Shown: piece after piece, positions 1 through 6,116 of the stretch
Position numbering within the stretch: position 1 is the stretch's first letter
How the letters are laid out: each line of letters opens with the position of its first letter
NCBI GenBank assembly: GCA_946628455.1
Contig: CAMOWP010000027.1
Span: 1 to 16,624 of the forward strand
Length of the DNA stretch: 16,624 bases
Source of the DNA: an uncultured Clostridia bacterium
GTDB lineage: Bacteria; Bacillota; Clostridia; Oscillospirales; Acutalibacteraceae
Direction of reading: 5' to 3'
Position numbers and translations under genes: made by a program
The notes under the pieces: model-generated
Database searches by the model: none
Told to the model about the DNA's origin: nothing
Seen by the model: the letters and a program-made list of their open reading frames with translations, nothing else

Positions 1-1
1 A

Positions 2-184
2 GTTTACATAAACAATTCGGACACCAACGAATACACCGCGTTTTCATCAAGCGGTTATTCAAAATTCAACACCTATGTAACGAGCGAAAGCAAGGACCTT
101 GAGCTTTATCAGAGCGGAAGCTGCAATGAAGCTGTTTACATCCCTGCAAAAGCCGTTACAACGGTTGTTTTAAGCAATAATTAA
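2..184 (+). CDS. C-terminal fragment of a probable secreted glycoside hydrolase (GH30-like beta-sandwich)
   Basis: This open frame enters from the left edge (frame starts at base 2) and stops at TAA 182-184, so only about 60 C-terminal residues are visible. They contain the pattern Y-V-T-S-E-S-K-D-L-E-L, a short loop, and then I-P-A-K-A-V-T-T-V-V-L just before the stop. A strand reading 'YVTSE..DL', followed by 'IPA+SVTT.V', is typical of the last beta-sandwich strands of GH30-type and related O-glycosyl hydrolases, where this domain packs against the catalytic barrel. No catalytic residue is in view, so substrate and family are inference; other carbohydrate-active enzymes with a similar terminal beta domain are possible. 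The stop lies 23 nt before metY, and I see no terminator between them, so read-through into metY is possible. Confidence 0.5.
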   Translation, partial: VYINNSDTNEYTAFSSSGYSKFNTYVTSESKDLELYQSGSCNEAVYIPAKAVTTVVLSNN

Positions 185-207
185 ATTCATATACGGAAGG
201 TGAAAAA

Positions 208-1476
208 ATGAAAATTGATTCAATTTGTGTTCAGGGTGCGTACGAGCCCAAAAACGGAGAGCCGAGAGTTATCCCGATTGTTCAGAGTACAACCTTTAAG
301 TACGACTCCTCAGTTGAAATGGGAAACCTTTTTGACCTGAAGGAAAGCGGATATTTTTACACAAGGCTTCAGAATCCGACAAACGATTACGCCGCAGCTA
401 AAATTGCGCTTCTTGAAGGCGGCGTTGCAGGAATGCTTACGGCTTCGGGCCAGGCTGCAAACTTTTACGCTATCTTCAACATAGCTCAGGCGGGCGACCA
501 TATTGTTTCCTCCTCGGCAATTTACGGCGGAACGTATAACCTTTTCAACGTAACAATGAAGAAGCTCGGCATTGATTTCACCTTCGTATCTCCCCACGCA
601 ACAAAAGAGGAAATTCAGGCGGCTATCAAGCCGAACACAAAGGCTGTTTTCGGCGAGACAATTTCAAACCCGAGCCTTGATATTATGGACATTGAGGCTT
701 TCGCTGAGGTTGCTCACGCAAACGGAATTCCGCTTATTATTGACAACACCTTTGCAACTCCAATCAACTGCCGTCCGTTTGAATTCGGCTGTGATATAGT
801 TACACATTCAACAACAAAATATATGGAGGGCCACGCTTCAACGGTTGGCGGAGCTATTGTTGACTCGGGTAATTTTGACTGGACGCAGAACGATAAATTC
901 CCCGGGCTCACAACTCCCGACGACAGCTACCACGGAGTTGTTTACACAGAGGCGTTCGGCAAGGGCGCGTATATTACAAAGGCAACTGCTCAGCTTATGC
1001 GCGACCTCGGCTCAATCCCCGCTCCGCAGAACGCGTTTCTTCTCAACGTTGGTCTTGAGACGCTTCACCTCAGAATGCCGCGCCACTGCGAAAACGCGCT
1101 TGCTGTTGCAAATTATCTTAAAAAGCACCCGAAAATCACCTGGGTTAAATGCGCTATGCTTCCTGATGACGACCAGCACGCGCTCGCTCAGAAATATATG
1201 CCAAACGGCACCTGCGGCGTTGTTTCCTTCGGCGTTGACGGCGGACGCGAGGCGGCAACAAAATTTATGGACAGCTTAAAGCTCGCCGCAATAGTTACCC
1301 ACGTTGCAGACGCGCGCACCTGCTGCCTGCACCCCGCTTCAACAACTCACCGTCAGCTTTCCGACAAGCAGCTTGAGGAATGCGGAGTTGGCGCAGACCT
1401 CATCCGCTTCTCATGCGGAATCGAAAGCGCTGAGGATATAATCGCGGACATCGAGCAGGCGCTTGAGCAGATATAA
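208..1476 (+). CDS. metY: O-acetylhomoserine sulfhydrylase (O-acetylhomoserine aminocarboxypropyltransferase)
   Basis: This PLP enzyme of the Cys/Met metabolism family makes homocysteine directly from O-acetylhomoserine and sulfide in the cytoplasm, or uses methanethiol to make methionine. The 422-residue length is usual for MetY. The PLP-binding lysine is K204 in the motif HSTTKYMEGH, and the upstream DNTFATP segment (about 174-180) is the conserved strand that carries the PLP-nitrogen aspartate. The YFYTRLQNPTND stretch near residue 50 supplies the Tyr/Arg phosphate contacts from the neighbouring subunit. The ATG at 208 is preceded by GGAAGGTG, an excellent ribosome-binding site. The gene is followed at once by a hairpin terminator. 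No S-box or T-box leader fits in the 23-nt gap upstream. Assignment to MetY rather than cystathionine gamma-synthase rests on the length and the TRLQNPT and HSTTKYMEGH motif style. Confidence 0.93.
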   Translation: MKIDSICVQGAYEPKNGEPRVIPIVQSTTFKYDSSVEMGNLFDLKESGYFYTRLQNPTNDYAAAKIALLEGGVAGMLTASGQAANFYAIFNIAQAGDHIVSSSAIYGGTYNLFNVTMKKLGIDFTFVSPHATKEEIQAAIKPNTKAVFGETISNPSLDIMDIEAFAEVAHANGIPLIIDNTFATPINCRPFEFGCDIVTHSTTKYMEGHASTVGGAIVDSGNFDWTQNDKFPGLTTPDDSYHGVVYTEAFGKGAYITKATAQLMRDLGSIPAPQNAFLLNVGLETLHLRMPRHCENALAVANYLKKHPKITWVKCAMLPDDDQHALAQKYMPNGTCGVVSFGVDGGREAATKFMDSLKLAAIVTHVADARTCCLHPASTTHRQLSDKQLEECGVGADLIRFSCGIESAEDIIADIEQALEQI

Positions 1477-1488
1477 GACAAAGAAAAA

Positions 1489-1526
1489 CCCCACGCCTTT
1501 TAAAGGTGCGGGGCTTCTTTTATTTT
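1489..1526. terminator. Two-way intrinsic terminator between metY and the convergent membrane-protein gene
   Basis: A hairpin with arms 1489-1500 and 1502-1513 pairs CCCC with GGGG and CCTTT with AAAGG, with one A-C mismatch and one G-U pair in between. On the plus strand it is followed by CTTCTTTTATTTT. On the minus strand the other flank reads GGTTTTTCTTTG, so it can end both metY and the operon that arrives from the right. Confidence 0.8.
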
Positions 1527-1894
1527 GTTATGAAATCGGCAACGCCCGAGGCTACCATAGTAATGATTGCCGCAAGGGCAACGCACAGCGAAATTATATA
1601 AACTACTGCAGCCCAGATAAAAAGCTTTTTTGACTGACGGAGCATCAGCATATATTCAGGCGACCTTACATCGCGCTTAACGGCAATTCTGCTGTAAATA
1701 AAATACACGATTCCCGCAAACAGCGGAGAAATAAGCGTGAAGAGCGCCCAGAGCCCTGAGCTTCCGTTATCCCTTGCCTTGCAATCCTTGGCAATTGAAA
1801 TTGCAAGCAGAACTGCAGCTATTTCTCTTATTACCGGAACAGCTACGCCGTAGGCAACCCTTCCCGATAAAAATATTGACGTTATTGTATCCAT
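1520..1894 (-). CDS. Small membrane protein with a PLDc_N-like hairpin, third gene of the MerR operon
   Basis: A 124-residue protein with three hydrophobic segments, at about 15-35, 47-67 and 91-116. The stretch IAKDCKA, then an Asn/Gly/Ser-rich turn, then W49, L-I-S-P at about 54-57, and G61-I-V-Y-F-I followed by Arg resembles the two-helix 'phospholipase D nuclease N-terminal' (PLDc_N) membrane hairpin, which also occurs alone or joined to other domains. No phospholipase HKD motif is present. The stop of the upstream gene and this ATG overlap by one base (TAATG), so translation is probably coupled. The same hairpin recurs in the divergent zinc-ribbon protein at 3324: 33 residues from the shared Asp-Cys pair to a shared Arg align without gaps, with about nine identities. 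Function unknown. Confidence 0.75.
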   Translation of the reverse strand: MDTITSIFLSGRVAYGVAVPVIREIAAVLLAISIAKDCKARDNGSSGLWALFTLISPLFAGIVYFIYSRIAVKRDVRSPEYMLMLRQSKKLFIWAAVVYIISLCVALAAIITMVASGVADFITK

Positions 1895-2622
1895 TATTCA
1901 TCCTCATCAAGCTTAAAGAGCTTGTTCATTATGCTGTTAACGACCTTACCCGTTGCGGAGGTATCCTCGTTAACCTTGCCCTTGCCCGTTCTGCGGGATA
2001 TTGCATACTGAATCAGCTTCTCGTTAACATACGGCTCAACGGTTGCCTCCTTAAAACGGCTGATTTCCTTTAATGACGGAATTGTAAACGCCAACAAAAA
2101 TAAAAGGATAAATATTGCCGAAATAAGTATTACAACCTCCTGGCGGAAAATAAAGCAAAGCGCAAGCAGCAACAGCTCAGGCAGAATAAAGGAGGTTACA
2201 AAAAGATGCAGCCTTTTGTGCTTTTTTGCTATTCTTTCATAATCCTTCATTACGTAGGAGTAATCGGCAATCTGCGCGTTTTCGCTTACGGCGTAAACCG
2301 TGTTGAAATCAAGCTGCTCCCTCGGGCTCCAGTCATTATACTTAAGAACAACGTTAACGTTTTCATTGCCCGTATTATAAACGCTGAAGGAATAATCGCA
2401 GAAAATCTTTGTTGTTGTGCTGTCGCCTACAAAAAAGCCGAATATCACCGCAAGGAACTGGATATGAGAAGAACCCTTTCCCTTTGAAACAAGCGTTATA
2501 TCCGCTCTTTCGCTGTTAGTGCTTATACATATCGTGTTTTTCAGACCTATTGCTCCGTAATACTGTCCGTTTGAAAAAACGTCATAGTTATATGCGGTTG
2601 TGTTTGATATGGTTATATTCAT
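1894..2622 (-). CDS. Membrane protein of unknown function, second gene of the MerR operon
   Basis: A 242-residue protein that I do not recognise. The start chosen is the ATG at 2622, because GGAG lies six bases before it; longer in-frame starts run into the upstream gene. Residues 1-135 are mostly predicted beta strands, with Asn/Thr/Tyr-rich stretches and a hydrophobic Phe/Val segment around 54-67. Two strong membrane helices follow at about 138-158 and 163-184, then a charged C-terminal tail of some 55 residues ending in LDEDE. A short N-terminal beta domain (possibly able to bind a small ligand or another protein) plus a membrane hairpin would suit a sensor or a scaffold, but that is inference. 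It starts eight bases after the stop of the MerR-type regulator and overlaps the next gene by one base, so the three genes are almost certainly one transcript. Confidence 0.7.
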   Translation of the reverse strand: MNITISNTTAYNYDVFSNGQYYGAIGLKNTICISTNSERADITLVSKGKGSSHIQFLAVIFGFFVGDSTTTKIFCDYSFSVYNTGNENVNVVLKYNDWSPREQLDFNTVYAVSENAQIADYSYVMKDYERIAKKHKRLHLFVTSFILPELLLLALCFIFRQEVVILISAIFILLFLLAFTIPSLKEISRFKEATVEPYVNEKLIQYAISRRTGKGKVNEDTSATGKVVNSIMNKLFKLDEDE

Positions 2623-2630
2623 TTTATCTC

Positions 2631-3167
2631 CTAAGCAAAATTGATAATTATTTTTGTTAAGGCGTAAGTTATCAGCGCAAGAAGCGCCGCGGCAAAAACA
2701 GCACCGACGGCTAAAGTCATAATAAACAGCGGGAGCTTTCTTTTGATTTTTAACCACAACTCATTAAGCTGTTTTGACAAATTGAAATCACTCGGCTCAA
2801 TATTCTCTTTGAGCGTTTCGCAAAGCGCGTCCAGACTTTCGGGCGAATTATCAGCCGCGTTTTTCAGATTAGTCAGAACGAAGGATGTTTCGGCGGCATT
2901 TTGCGAAACAATTTTTATTTGATTATCAAGCACCTCAGCAATACTGTTTTCATCGTTCAGCAGCGTTTTTATATCGTTTACGGAAAAGGAATATTTTCGC
3001 AAAACGGCAATTCTTTTCAACACCGCTATGTCATTTTGAGAAAAATCGAAATTCTTTCTTCCCGCATAATTTTCGGTATAGCTTGGATTAATAAGCCCGT
3101 TTTTGATATAAAATCTTATTGCCTTATCAGTGAGCCCCGTTTCACGGCAGACCTCTTTTATGCGCAA
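2631..3167 (-). CDS. MerR-family transcriptional regulator with C-terminal membrane anchor
   Basis: The N-terminus RIKEVCRETGLTDKAIRFY, followed by NGLINPSY, is the MerR winged-helix pattern (helix-turn-helix about 2-20, wing about 21-45, then a second helix pair to about 70). I chose the TTG at 3167 as start: it has a near-perfect Shine-Dalgarno GAGGTGAT at the right distance and gives the usual MerR N-terminus, 178 residues in all. An in-frame ATG at 3185 has no ribosome-binding site. The middle (75-140) looks helical and coiled-coil-like, as in other MerR proteins. The C-terminus is unusual: residues about 146-172 form one long hydrophobic helix in place of a cytosolic effector domain. That suggests a regulator held at the membrane, perhaps sensing through the two membrane proteins encoded downstream. 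No metal-binding cysteine set is apparent. Confidence 0.85.
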   Translation of the reverse strand: MRIKEVCRETGLTDKAIRFYIKNGLINPSYTENYAGRKNFDFSQNDIAVLKRIAVLRKYSFSVNDIKTLLNDENSIAEVLDNQIKIVSQNAAETSFVLTNLKNAADNSPESLDALCETLKENIEPSDFNLSKQLNELWLKIKRKLPLFIMTLAVGAVFAAALLALITYALTKIIINFA

Positions 3168-3186
3168 ACTTATCACCTCGGGCATT

Positions 3187-3217
3187 ATTTTACACTTTGA
3201 CCTAAGGTCAAAGTCAA
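3187..3217 (-). promoter_or_regulatory. MerR-type promoter candidate with 19-bp spacer and near-perfect dyad
   Basis: On the minus strand, TTGACT (3217-3212) and TAAAAT (3192-3187) are separated by exactly 19 bp. A 21-bp palindrome (3194-3214; arms ACTTTGACCT and AGGTCAAAGT around one central base) fills that spacer. Over-long 19-20-bp spacers with a dyad are the hallmark of promoters that MerR-family proteins untwist to activate. The palindrome is seen directly; its role as the regulator's own operator is inferred. Transcription from here would begin within a few bases of the ATG at 3185, which supports the downstream TTG start. Confidence 0.6.
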
Positions 3218-3228
3218 GCACAATTTAG

Positions 3229-3257
3229 ATTATATCTTAATAAATTATATCTTTCAA
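3229..3257 (-). promoter_or_regulatory. Near-consensus sigma-A promoter candidate for the MerR operon
   Basis: Reading on the minus strand, TTGAAA (3257-3252), a 17-bp spacer and TATAAT (3234-3229) make an almost consensus housekeeping promoter. The transcript would start near 3222, placing the dyad at 3194-3214 in the first 30 transcribed bases, where a bound regulator could block elongation. It may act together with the 19-bp-spacer promoter, or one of the two may be silent. Confidence 0.55.
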
Positions 3258-3267
3258 CACCTTTTTG

Positions 3268-3296
3268 TTGTAATCGGCGGTGAAAAAGCTTATAAT
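3268..3296 (+). promoter_or_regulatory. Promoter candidate for the zinc-ribbon protein - trmB pair
   Basis: TTGTAA (3268-3273) and a perfect TATAAT (3291-3296) are spaced by 17 bp. A start around 3303 would give a leader of about 20 bases before the ATG at 3324. It lies back to back with the minus-strand promoter of the MerR operon, with only ten bases between the two -35 boxes. Confidence 0.55.
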
Positions 3297-3323
3297 AGAG
3301 AAAATAAACAATCGGGTGGTTTT

Positions 3324-3887
3324 ATGTTTAAGGACGACTATCTTAAGCTTCAGATTTTTTCTGCGGTGCTTATAATAACAGCCAATGTTTTTTCGGCTAT
3401 GGCAATTTATAACGACTGCCGCCTTAACAATATCAAGCACACAAAAATTATAACGGTGCTCGGCTTAATCTTCGGCGTTCCCGCAGTGGGGATATATTTT
3501 ATAGTAAGGCGCTTTCTTCCGCAGGAGGTTGCAACGGTATGCTCAAAATGCGGAAAAAGAGTGAGAAAGGGCGTTAAGGAATGCCCGAAATGCGGCGGAA
3601 AGCATTTTTCCTCGCAAATGATTGAAAACAGAAGCGAAATTACGCAGAAGGTTATAATTTTTATAGTTATTGCGCTTTCGCTTTATGCAACGGATTACTG
3701 GCTCAATAACTACTCCGCTCTTGCGGAAAACGCGCAGAGGCAGGTTGAGGAGCAATATGAGGAGGAATACGCTGAATACGACGAAGCAGTTTCAGAGGAA
3801 TATTCCGAAGATAACGGAAATTCCGAAAATGAAGCTGCAGAGGCTGAGGACACAAGCGTTATTCATCTTGACGATTATTTTGATTAA
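3324..3887 (+). CDS. Membrane zinc-ribbon protein with PLDc_N-like hairpin and acidic tail
   Basis: A 187-residue protein in three parts. First, two membrane helices (about 10-29 and 41-62) are joined by NDCRLNN and end in GIYFIVRR, resembling the PLDc_N hairpin also seen in the protein at 1520-1894. Next, a zinc ribbon has cysteines C73, C76, C87 and C90 (CSKCGKRVRKGVKECPKCGG). A third membrane helix follows at about 108-123, and then a tail of some 60 residues very rich in Glu, Asp and Tyr, which should be disordered. Topology rules would put the basic zinc ribbon in the cytoplasm and the acidic tail outside, but this is inference. The ribosome-binding site is a modest GGGTGG. It sits 14 nt before trmB and is divergent from the MerR operon. 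Function unknown; no catalytic motif is visible. Confidence 0.75.
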   Translation: MFKDDYLKLQIFSAVLIITANVFSAMAIYNDCRLNNIKHTKIITVLGLIFGVPAVGIYFIVRRFLPQEVATVCSKCGKRVRKGVKECPKCGGKHFSSQMIENRSEITQKVIIFIVIALSLYATDYWLNNYSALAENAQRQVEEQYEEEYAEYDEAVSEEYSEDNGNSENEAAEAEDTSVIHLDDYFD

Positions 3888-3901
3888 CAGGCGGTACTAT
3901 T

Positions 3902-4573
3902 ATGAGAATGAGACACAAAAAGAATCTTGAAACAAGGCTTGAGGCAGTTTCGGATTATCTTATTACACTGAGAAACGAAAGCAAAAATTTTGCCGAGGCG
4001 AAAAACGAAAGACATCTTCTTGATTTCAGCGAGCTTTTCGGCAACAGCAACCCCGTTTACCTTGAAATAGGCGGCGGCAAGGGAGGCTTTGCAGTGGCGT
4101 TTGCTGAGCAGAATCCGGATAAGAATATTTTGATGGTTGAAAAAATCAGCGACGTTATAGTGGTGGGCTGCGAAAAGGCTCAGGAGAAGGGGCTCAAAAA
4201 CATCAGGTTTGCAAGCTGTGCGGCTGAATACCTTGAAAGCTTTATACCCGAAAAGAGCGTTGAAACAATTTTCCTTAATTTCTCCTGCCCCTATCCGAAA
4301 AACAGCTATGAAAACCACAGGCTGACGGGCGAAAGATTTTTAAATATCTACAAGCCGCTTCTCAGGGACGGCGCGCCGATTTGCCAGAAAACTGACAATA
4401 TGCACTTTTTTGAATACTCAATTGAGAGCTTTTCAAGAGCAGGCTTTGTTATTTCAGACGTTTCGCTTGACCTTCATAACAGTGATTTTGAGGGAAATAT
4501 CGAAACAGAATACGAGCATAAATTCGCTTCTCAGGGCTATCCGATATACAGACTTGAAGCGAGGCTAAAATAA
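3902..4573 (+). CDS. trmB: tRNA (guanine-46-N7)-methyltransferase, with an altered core motif
   Basis: An S-adenosylmethionine-dependent Rossmann methyltransferase that makes m7G46 in the tRNA variable loop. The SAM-binding motif is LEIGGGKGGF (54-63), followed by the acidic E80 of motif II. Late conserved blocks are present: RLTGERFL (140-147), KTDN (163-166), TEYEHKF (202-208) and the closing PIYRLEA. The 223-residue length is normal. The unusual part is residues 127-136, FSCPYPKNSY, where most TrmB proteins have (S/P)DPWPKKRH: the Asp is replaced by C129, the Trp by Tyr, and the basic KKRH patch is thinned. That aspartate lies in the active-site loop of the family, so activity or tRNA contacts may differ. 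The overall match is strong enough to keep the name. The gene follows the zinc-ribbon protein by 14 nt and ends at a strong terminator. Confidence 0.88.
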   Translation: MRMRHKKNLETRLEAVSDYLITLRNESKNFAEAKNERHLLDFSELFGNSNPVYLEIGGGKGGFAVAFAEQNPDKNILMVEKISDVIVVGCEKAQEKGLKNIRFASCAAEYLESFIPEKSVETIFLNFSCPYPKNSYENHRLTGERFLNIYKPLLRDGAPICQKTDNMHFFEYSIESFSRAGFVISDVSLDLHNSDFEGNIETEYEHKFASQGYPIYRLEARLK

Positions 4574-4575
4574 GC

Positions 4576-4619
4576 AAAACAGCTGTGAGCTTAACGCTAA
4601 CAGCTGTTTTTAGTTTTGT
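4576..4619 (+). terminator. Intrinsic terminator after trmB
   Basis: The arms AAAACAGCTGT (4576-4586) and ACAGCTGTTTT (4600-4610) are perfectly complementary around a 13-base loop that can pair further (AGC with GCT). The T-run is contiguous with the 3' arm and goes on as TAGTTTTGTG. Confidence 0.85.
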
Positions 4620-4620
4620 G

Positions 4621-4655
4621 TTAAAAATTAAGCGGGCGACCAACGGTCGCCCTGC
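4621..4655 (-). terminator. Intrinsic terminator of the DtxR-like/glycosyltransferase operon
   Basis: Eight-bp GC-rich arms GGGCGACC and GGTCGCCC (4634-4641 and 4645-4652) with an AAC loop are extended by a GC pair beyond a bulge. Read on the minus strand, the hairpin is followed by GCTTAATTTTTAA. It begins just past the glycosyltransferase stop codon. Confidence 0.8.
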
Positions 4656-4660
4656 GGTTA

Positions 4661-5602
4661 TTACCTGTCGTTTCGTTTCAGGATTTCGTCAGCAATGTAA
4701 ATCGGGCGGTTTTTGACCTGCTGGTAAATCTTTGCAATATACTCGCCGATAATGCCGAGAGTGAAAAGAAGCAGCCCGCTGAAGAAGGTTATAAGAATTA
4801 CAAGCTGAGTAAAGCCGTCAACATTGATGTGGGAGGTCAGCTTTCTTATAACGGTTACTATAAGATATATAACCGAAAAGGCGGTTGCAGCGGAGCCGAT
4901 ATAAATTGAGAGCTTAAGCGGAGCAACGGAAAATGCGATTATTCCCGAAATTGCATATTTCACAAGCTTGAAGAAGCTCCACTTGCTTTCGCCGCTGTTG
5001 CGCTCGTCTGCTGTATAGGGCATATAATGAACGTTAAAGCCAACCCAGCTGAAAATGCCCTTTGAAAAACGGTGATATTCGCCCAGGGAGAGAACGGCGT
5101 CTCTGACCTTTGAGTTGAAGAGCCTGAAATCCGAAGCGCCGTTTTTAAATTCGGTTTCCGCGAGCTTATTGATGGTTTTATAAAAAGCGGATTTGATTTT
5201 GCTCATTCCCTTGCCCTCGCCGCGCTCGTTCTGATAAGCGCAAACGCAGTCAAGCTCAGGATTGTTTTCAATTATCTTATACATTTCAAGCGCAGTTTCG
5301 GGCTTTTGCTGGAGGTCAGAGTCGATTATACAGATATAATCCCCGCCTGCGTTCTGAAGCCCTGCATAAATTGCGGCTTCCTTTCCGAAATTACGCGAGA
5401 AATTAATAACGGTTATGTTTTTTGTGTAGTTTTCATTATAAAGCGCTTTGAGCTGCTCTTTGGTTTTATCCTCGCTGCCGTCGTTTACAAAAACGTATTC
5501 ATACTTTATGCGGCTATGAGAAAACACCTTTTCAGCCTCTTCAAAGAACTTAAGAACATTACCCTCTTCATTATAGCAGGGTATGACTAAAGACAGATTC
5601 AT
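4661..5602 (-). CDS. GtrB-like family 2 glycosyltransferase (polyprenyl-phosphate sugar transferase)
   Basis: A 313-residue GT2 enzyme. The GT-A domain begins LSLVIPCYNEEGNV; the nucleotide-binding stretch VNDGSEDKT lies near 39-47, NFSRNFGKEAA at 67-77, the metal-binding DSD at 94-96 with its DLQQKPE continuation, and GASDFRLFNS near 155-164. Two membrane helices follow (about 229-252 and 266-290), then a short cytoplasmic tail. This layout is that of GtrB/DPM1-like enzymes, which move glucose or another sugar from a nucleotide sugar to undecaprenyl phosphate at the inner face of the membrane, for later use in cell-wall or lipoteichoic-acid decoration. The sugar cannot be read from the sequence. 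No GtrA flippase or GtrC partner lies next to it. The ATG is three bases after the stop of the DtxR-like gene, with only a weak ribosome-binding site, so translation is probably coupled. Confidence 0.87.
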   Translation of the reverse strand: MNLSLVIPCYNEEGNVLKFFEEAEKVFSHSRIKYEYVFVNDGSEDKTKEQLKALYNENYTKNITVINFSRNFGKEAAIYAGLQNAGGDYICIIDSDLQQKPETALEMYKIIENNPELDCVCAYQNERGEGKGMSKIKSAFYKTINKLAETEFKNGASDFRLFNSKVRDAVLSLGEYHRFSKGIFSWVGFNVHYMPYTADERNSGESKWSFFKLVKYAISGIIAFSVAPLKLSIYIGSAATAFSVIYLIVTVIRKLTSHINVDGFTQLVILITFFSGLLLFTLGIIGEYIAKIYQQVKNRPIYIADEILKRNDR

Positions 5603-5605
5603 ATA

Positions 5606-5965
5606 TCACAGTTCCTTAAGCTTTTTCTTGATTGCGTTAAGAGTTTCATCTGAAATTACATGCTCGATTTTGCAGGCATCCTCTTCGGCAACCTCGCTGT
5701 TTACGCCGAATTTTACAAGCAGCTCGGTTAAAACAGTATGGCGCTCATAAATCTTCTTTGCGAGCTCGAGCCCGAAATCGGTAAGCCTGAGCCTGCCGCC
5801 GTCATCAACGGTTATATAACCGTCTCTTTTAAGAATGCTGACTCCCCTGCTTACGCTCGGCTTTGAAAAGCCCATCTCGTCTGCAACGTCGATGGAACGC
5901 ACAACGGGCTTTTTCTGACTTAAAACGTAAATAGTTTCAAGATACATTTCGCCTGATTCATGCAT
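5606..5965 (-). CDS. DtxR-family metal-dependent repressor, short form
   Basis: A 119-residue protein with a winged helix (about 8-66; recognition part GFSKPSVSRGVSILKRDGYI) and a metal-binding dimerisation domain ending EEDACKIEHVISDET. The series M7, H76, C98, E101 and H102 lines up with the metal ligands of Corynebacterium DtxR (Met, His, Cys, Glu, His), so it is closer to the DtxR/IdeR iron type than to Bacillus MntR, which has Glu in place of the Cys. The SH3-like third domain is missing, as in many short Firmicutes members. The start ATG is preceded by AAGGAAGG. A 12-bp palindrome lies just downstream of its predicted -10 box, suggesting self-repression. It is joined to a cell-envelope glycosyltransferase gene, an unusual partner for this family. 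Whether the metal is iron or manganese is unknown. Confidence 0.87.
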   Translation of the reverse strand: MHESGEMYLETIYVLSQKKPVVRSIDVADEMGFSKPSVSRGVSILKRDGYITVDDGGRLRLTDFGLELAKKIYERHTVLTELLVKFGVNSEVAEEDACKIEHVISDETLNAIKKKLKEL

Positions 5966-5983
5966 ATAGCTACACCTTCCTTA

Positions 5984-5995
5984 GTTTTATAAAAC
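5984..5995. promoter_or_regulatory. Candidate operator palindrome of the DtxR-like gene
   Basis: GTTTTATAAAAC is a perfect 12-bp palindrome starting two bases beyond the predicted minus-strand -10 box, so it covers the likely transcription start. A repressor bound here would block initiation. It is short and AT-rich, so chance cannot be excluded. Confidence 0.4.
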
Positions 5996-5996
5996 A

Positions 5997-6025
5997 ATAA
6001 TATCATATGCAAATATTTTTTTCAA
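5997..6025 (-). promoter_or_regulatory. Promoter candidate for the DtxR-like/glycosyltransferase operon
   Basis: On the minus strand, TTGAAA (6025-6020), a 17-bp spacer and TATTAT (6002-5997) make a good sigma-A promoter. The leader to the ATG at 5965 would be about 25 bases and contains the AAGGAAGG ribosome-binding site. Confidence 0.6.
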
Positions 6026-6052
6026 CTCTCGAATTAACAATTACATTTTTAT

Positions 6053-6097
6053 ATTATTGCAATATGATTTTTTATATTATATAATATAAGCAATAAT
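6053..6097 (+). promoter_or_regulatory. Promoter of the ymdB-lipoprotein-recG operon, inside nested palindromes
   Basis: TTGCAA (6057-6062), a 17-bp spacer and a perfect TATAAT (6080-6085) form the promoter. The -10 box lies within an 18-bp perfect palindrome (6072-6089, TTATATTAT and its complement). An outer inverted repeat, ATTATTGC (6053-6060) and GCAATAAT (6090-6097), brackets the whole promoter. The promoter call is firm by its match. A regulatory role for the repeats is a guess, because AT-rich DNA forms such palindromes easily. Confidence 0.65.
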
Positions 6098-6116
6098 TAT
6101 ATAGAAAAGAGATTAT

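Noticed and set aside
845..1279. A 144-residue open frame inside metY, and many similar frames opposite other genes.
   Set aside because: They lie within strongly supported genes, have no ribosome-binding site, and show the Arg/Leu/Ser bias of shifted frames.
2623..2757. A 45-residue N-terminal extension of the second MerR-operon gene.
   Set aside because: It would lie almost wholly within the MerR gene in another frame, whereas the ATG at 2622 has a proper GGAG.
3168..3221. A longer MerR protein starting at GTG 3221 or ATG 3185.
   Set aside because: Neither has a ribosome-binding site; both would translate through the operator dyad, and the family N-terminus begins at the TTG.
3229..3253. 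Direct repeat of ATTATATCTT (3229-3238 and 3244-3253) in the divergent control region.
   Set aside because: The first copy is explained by the minus-strand -10 box and the second falls in the spacer; a 10-bp AT-rich repeat is not enough to call an operator.
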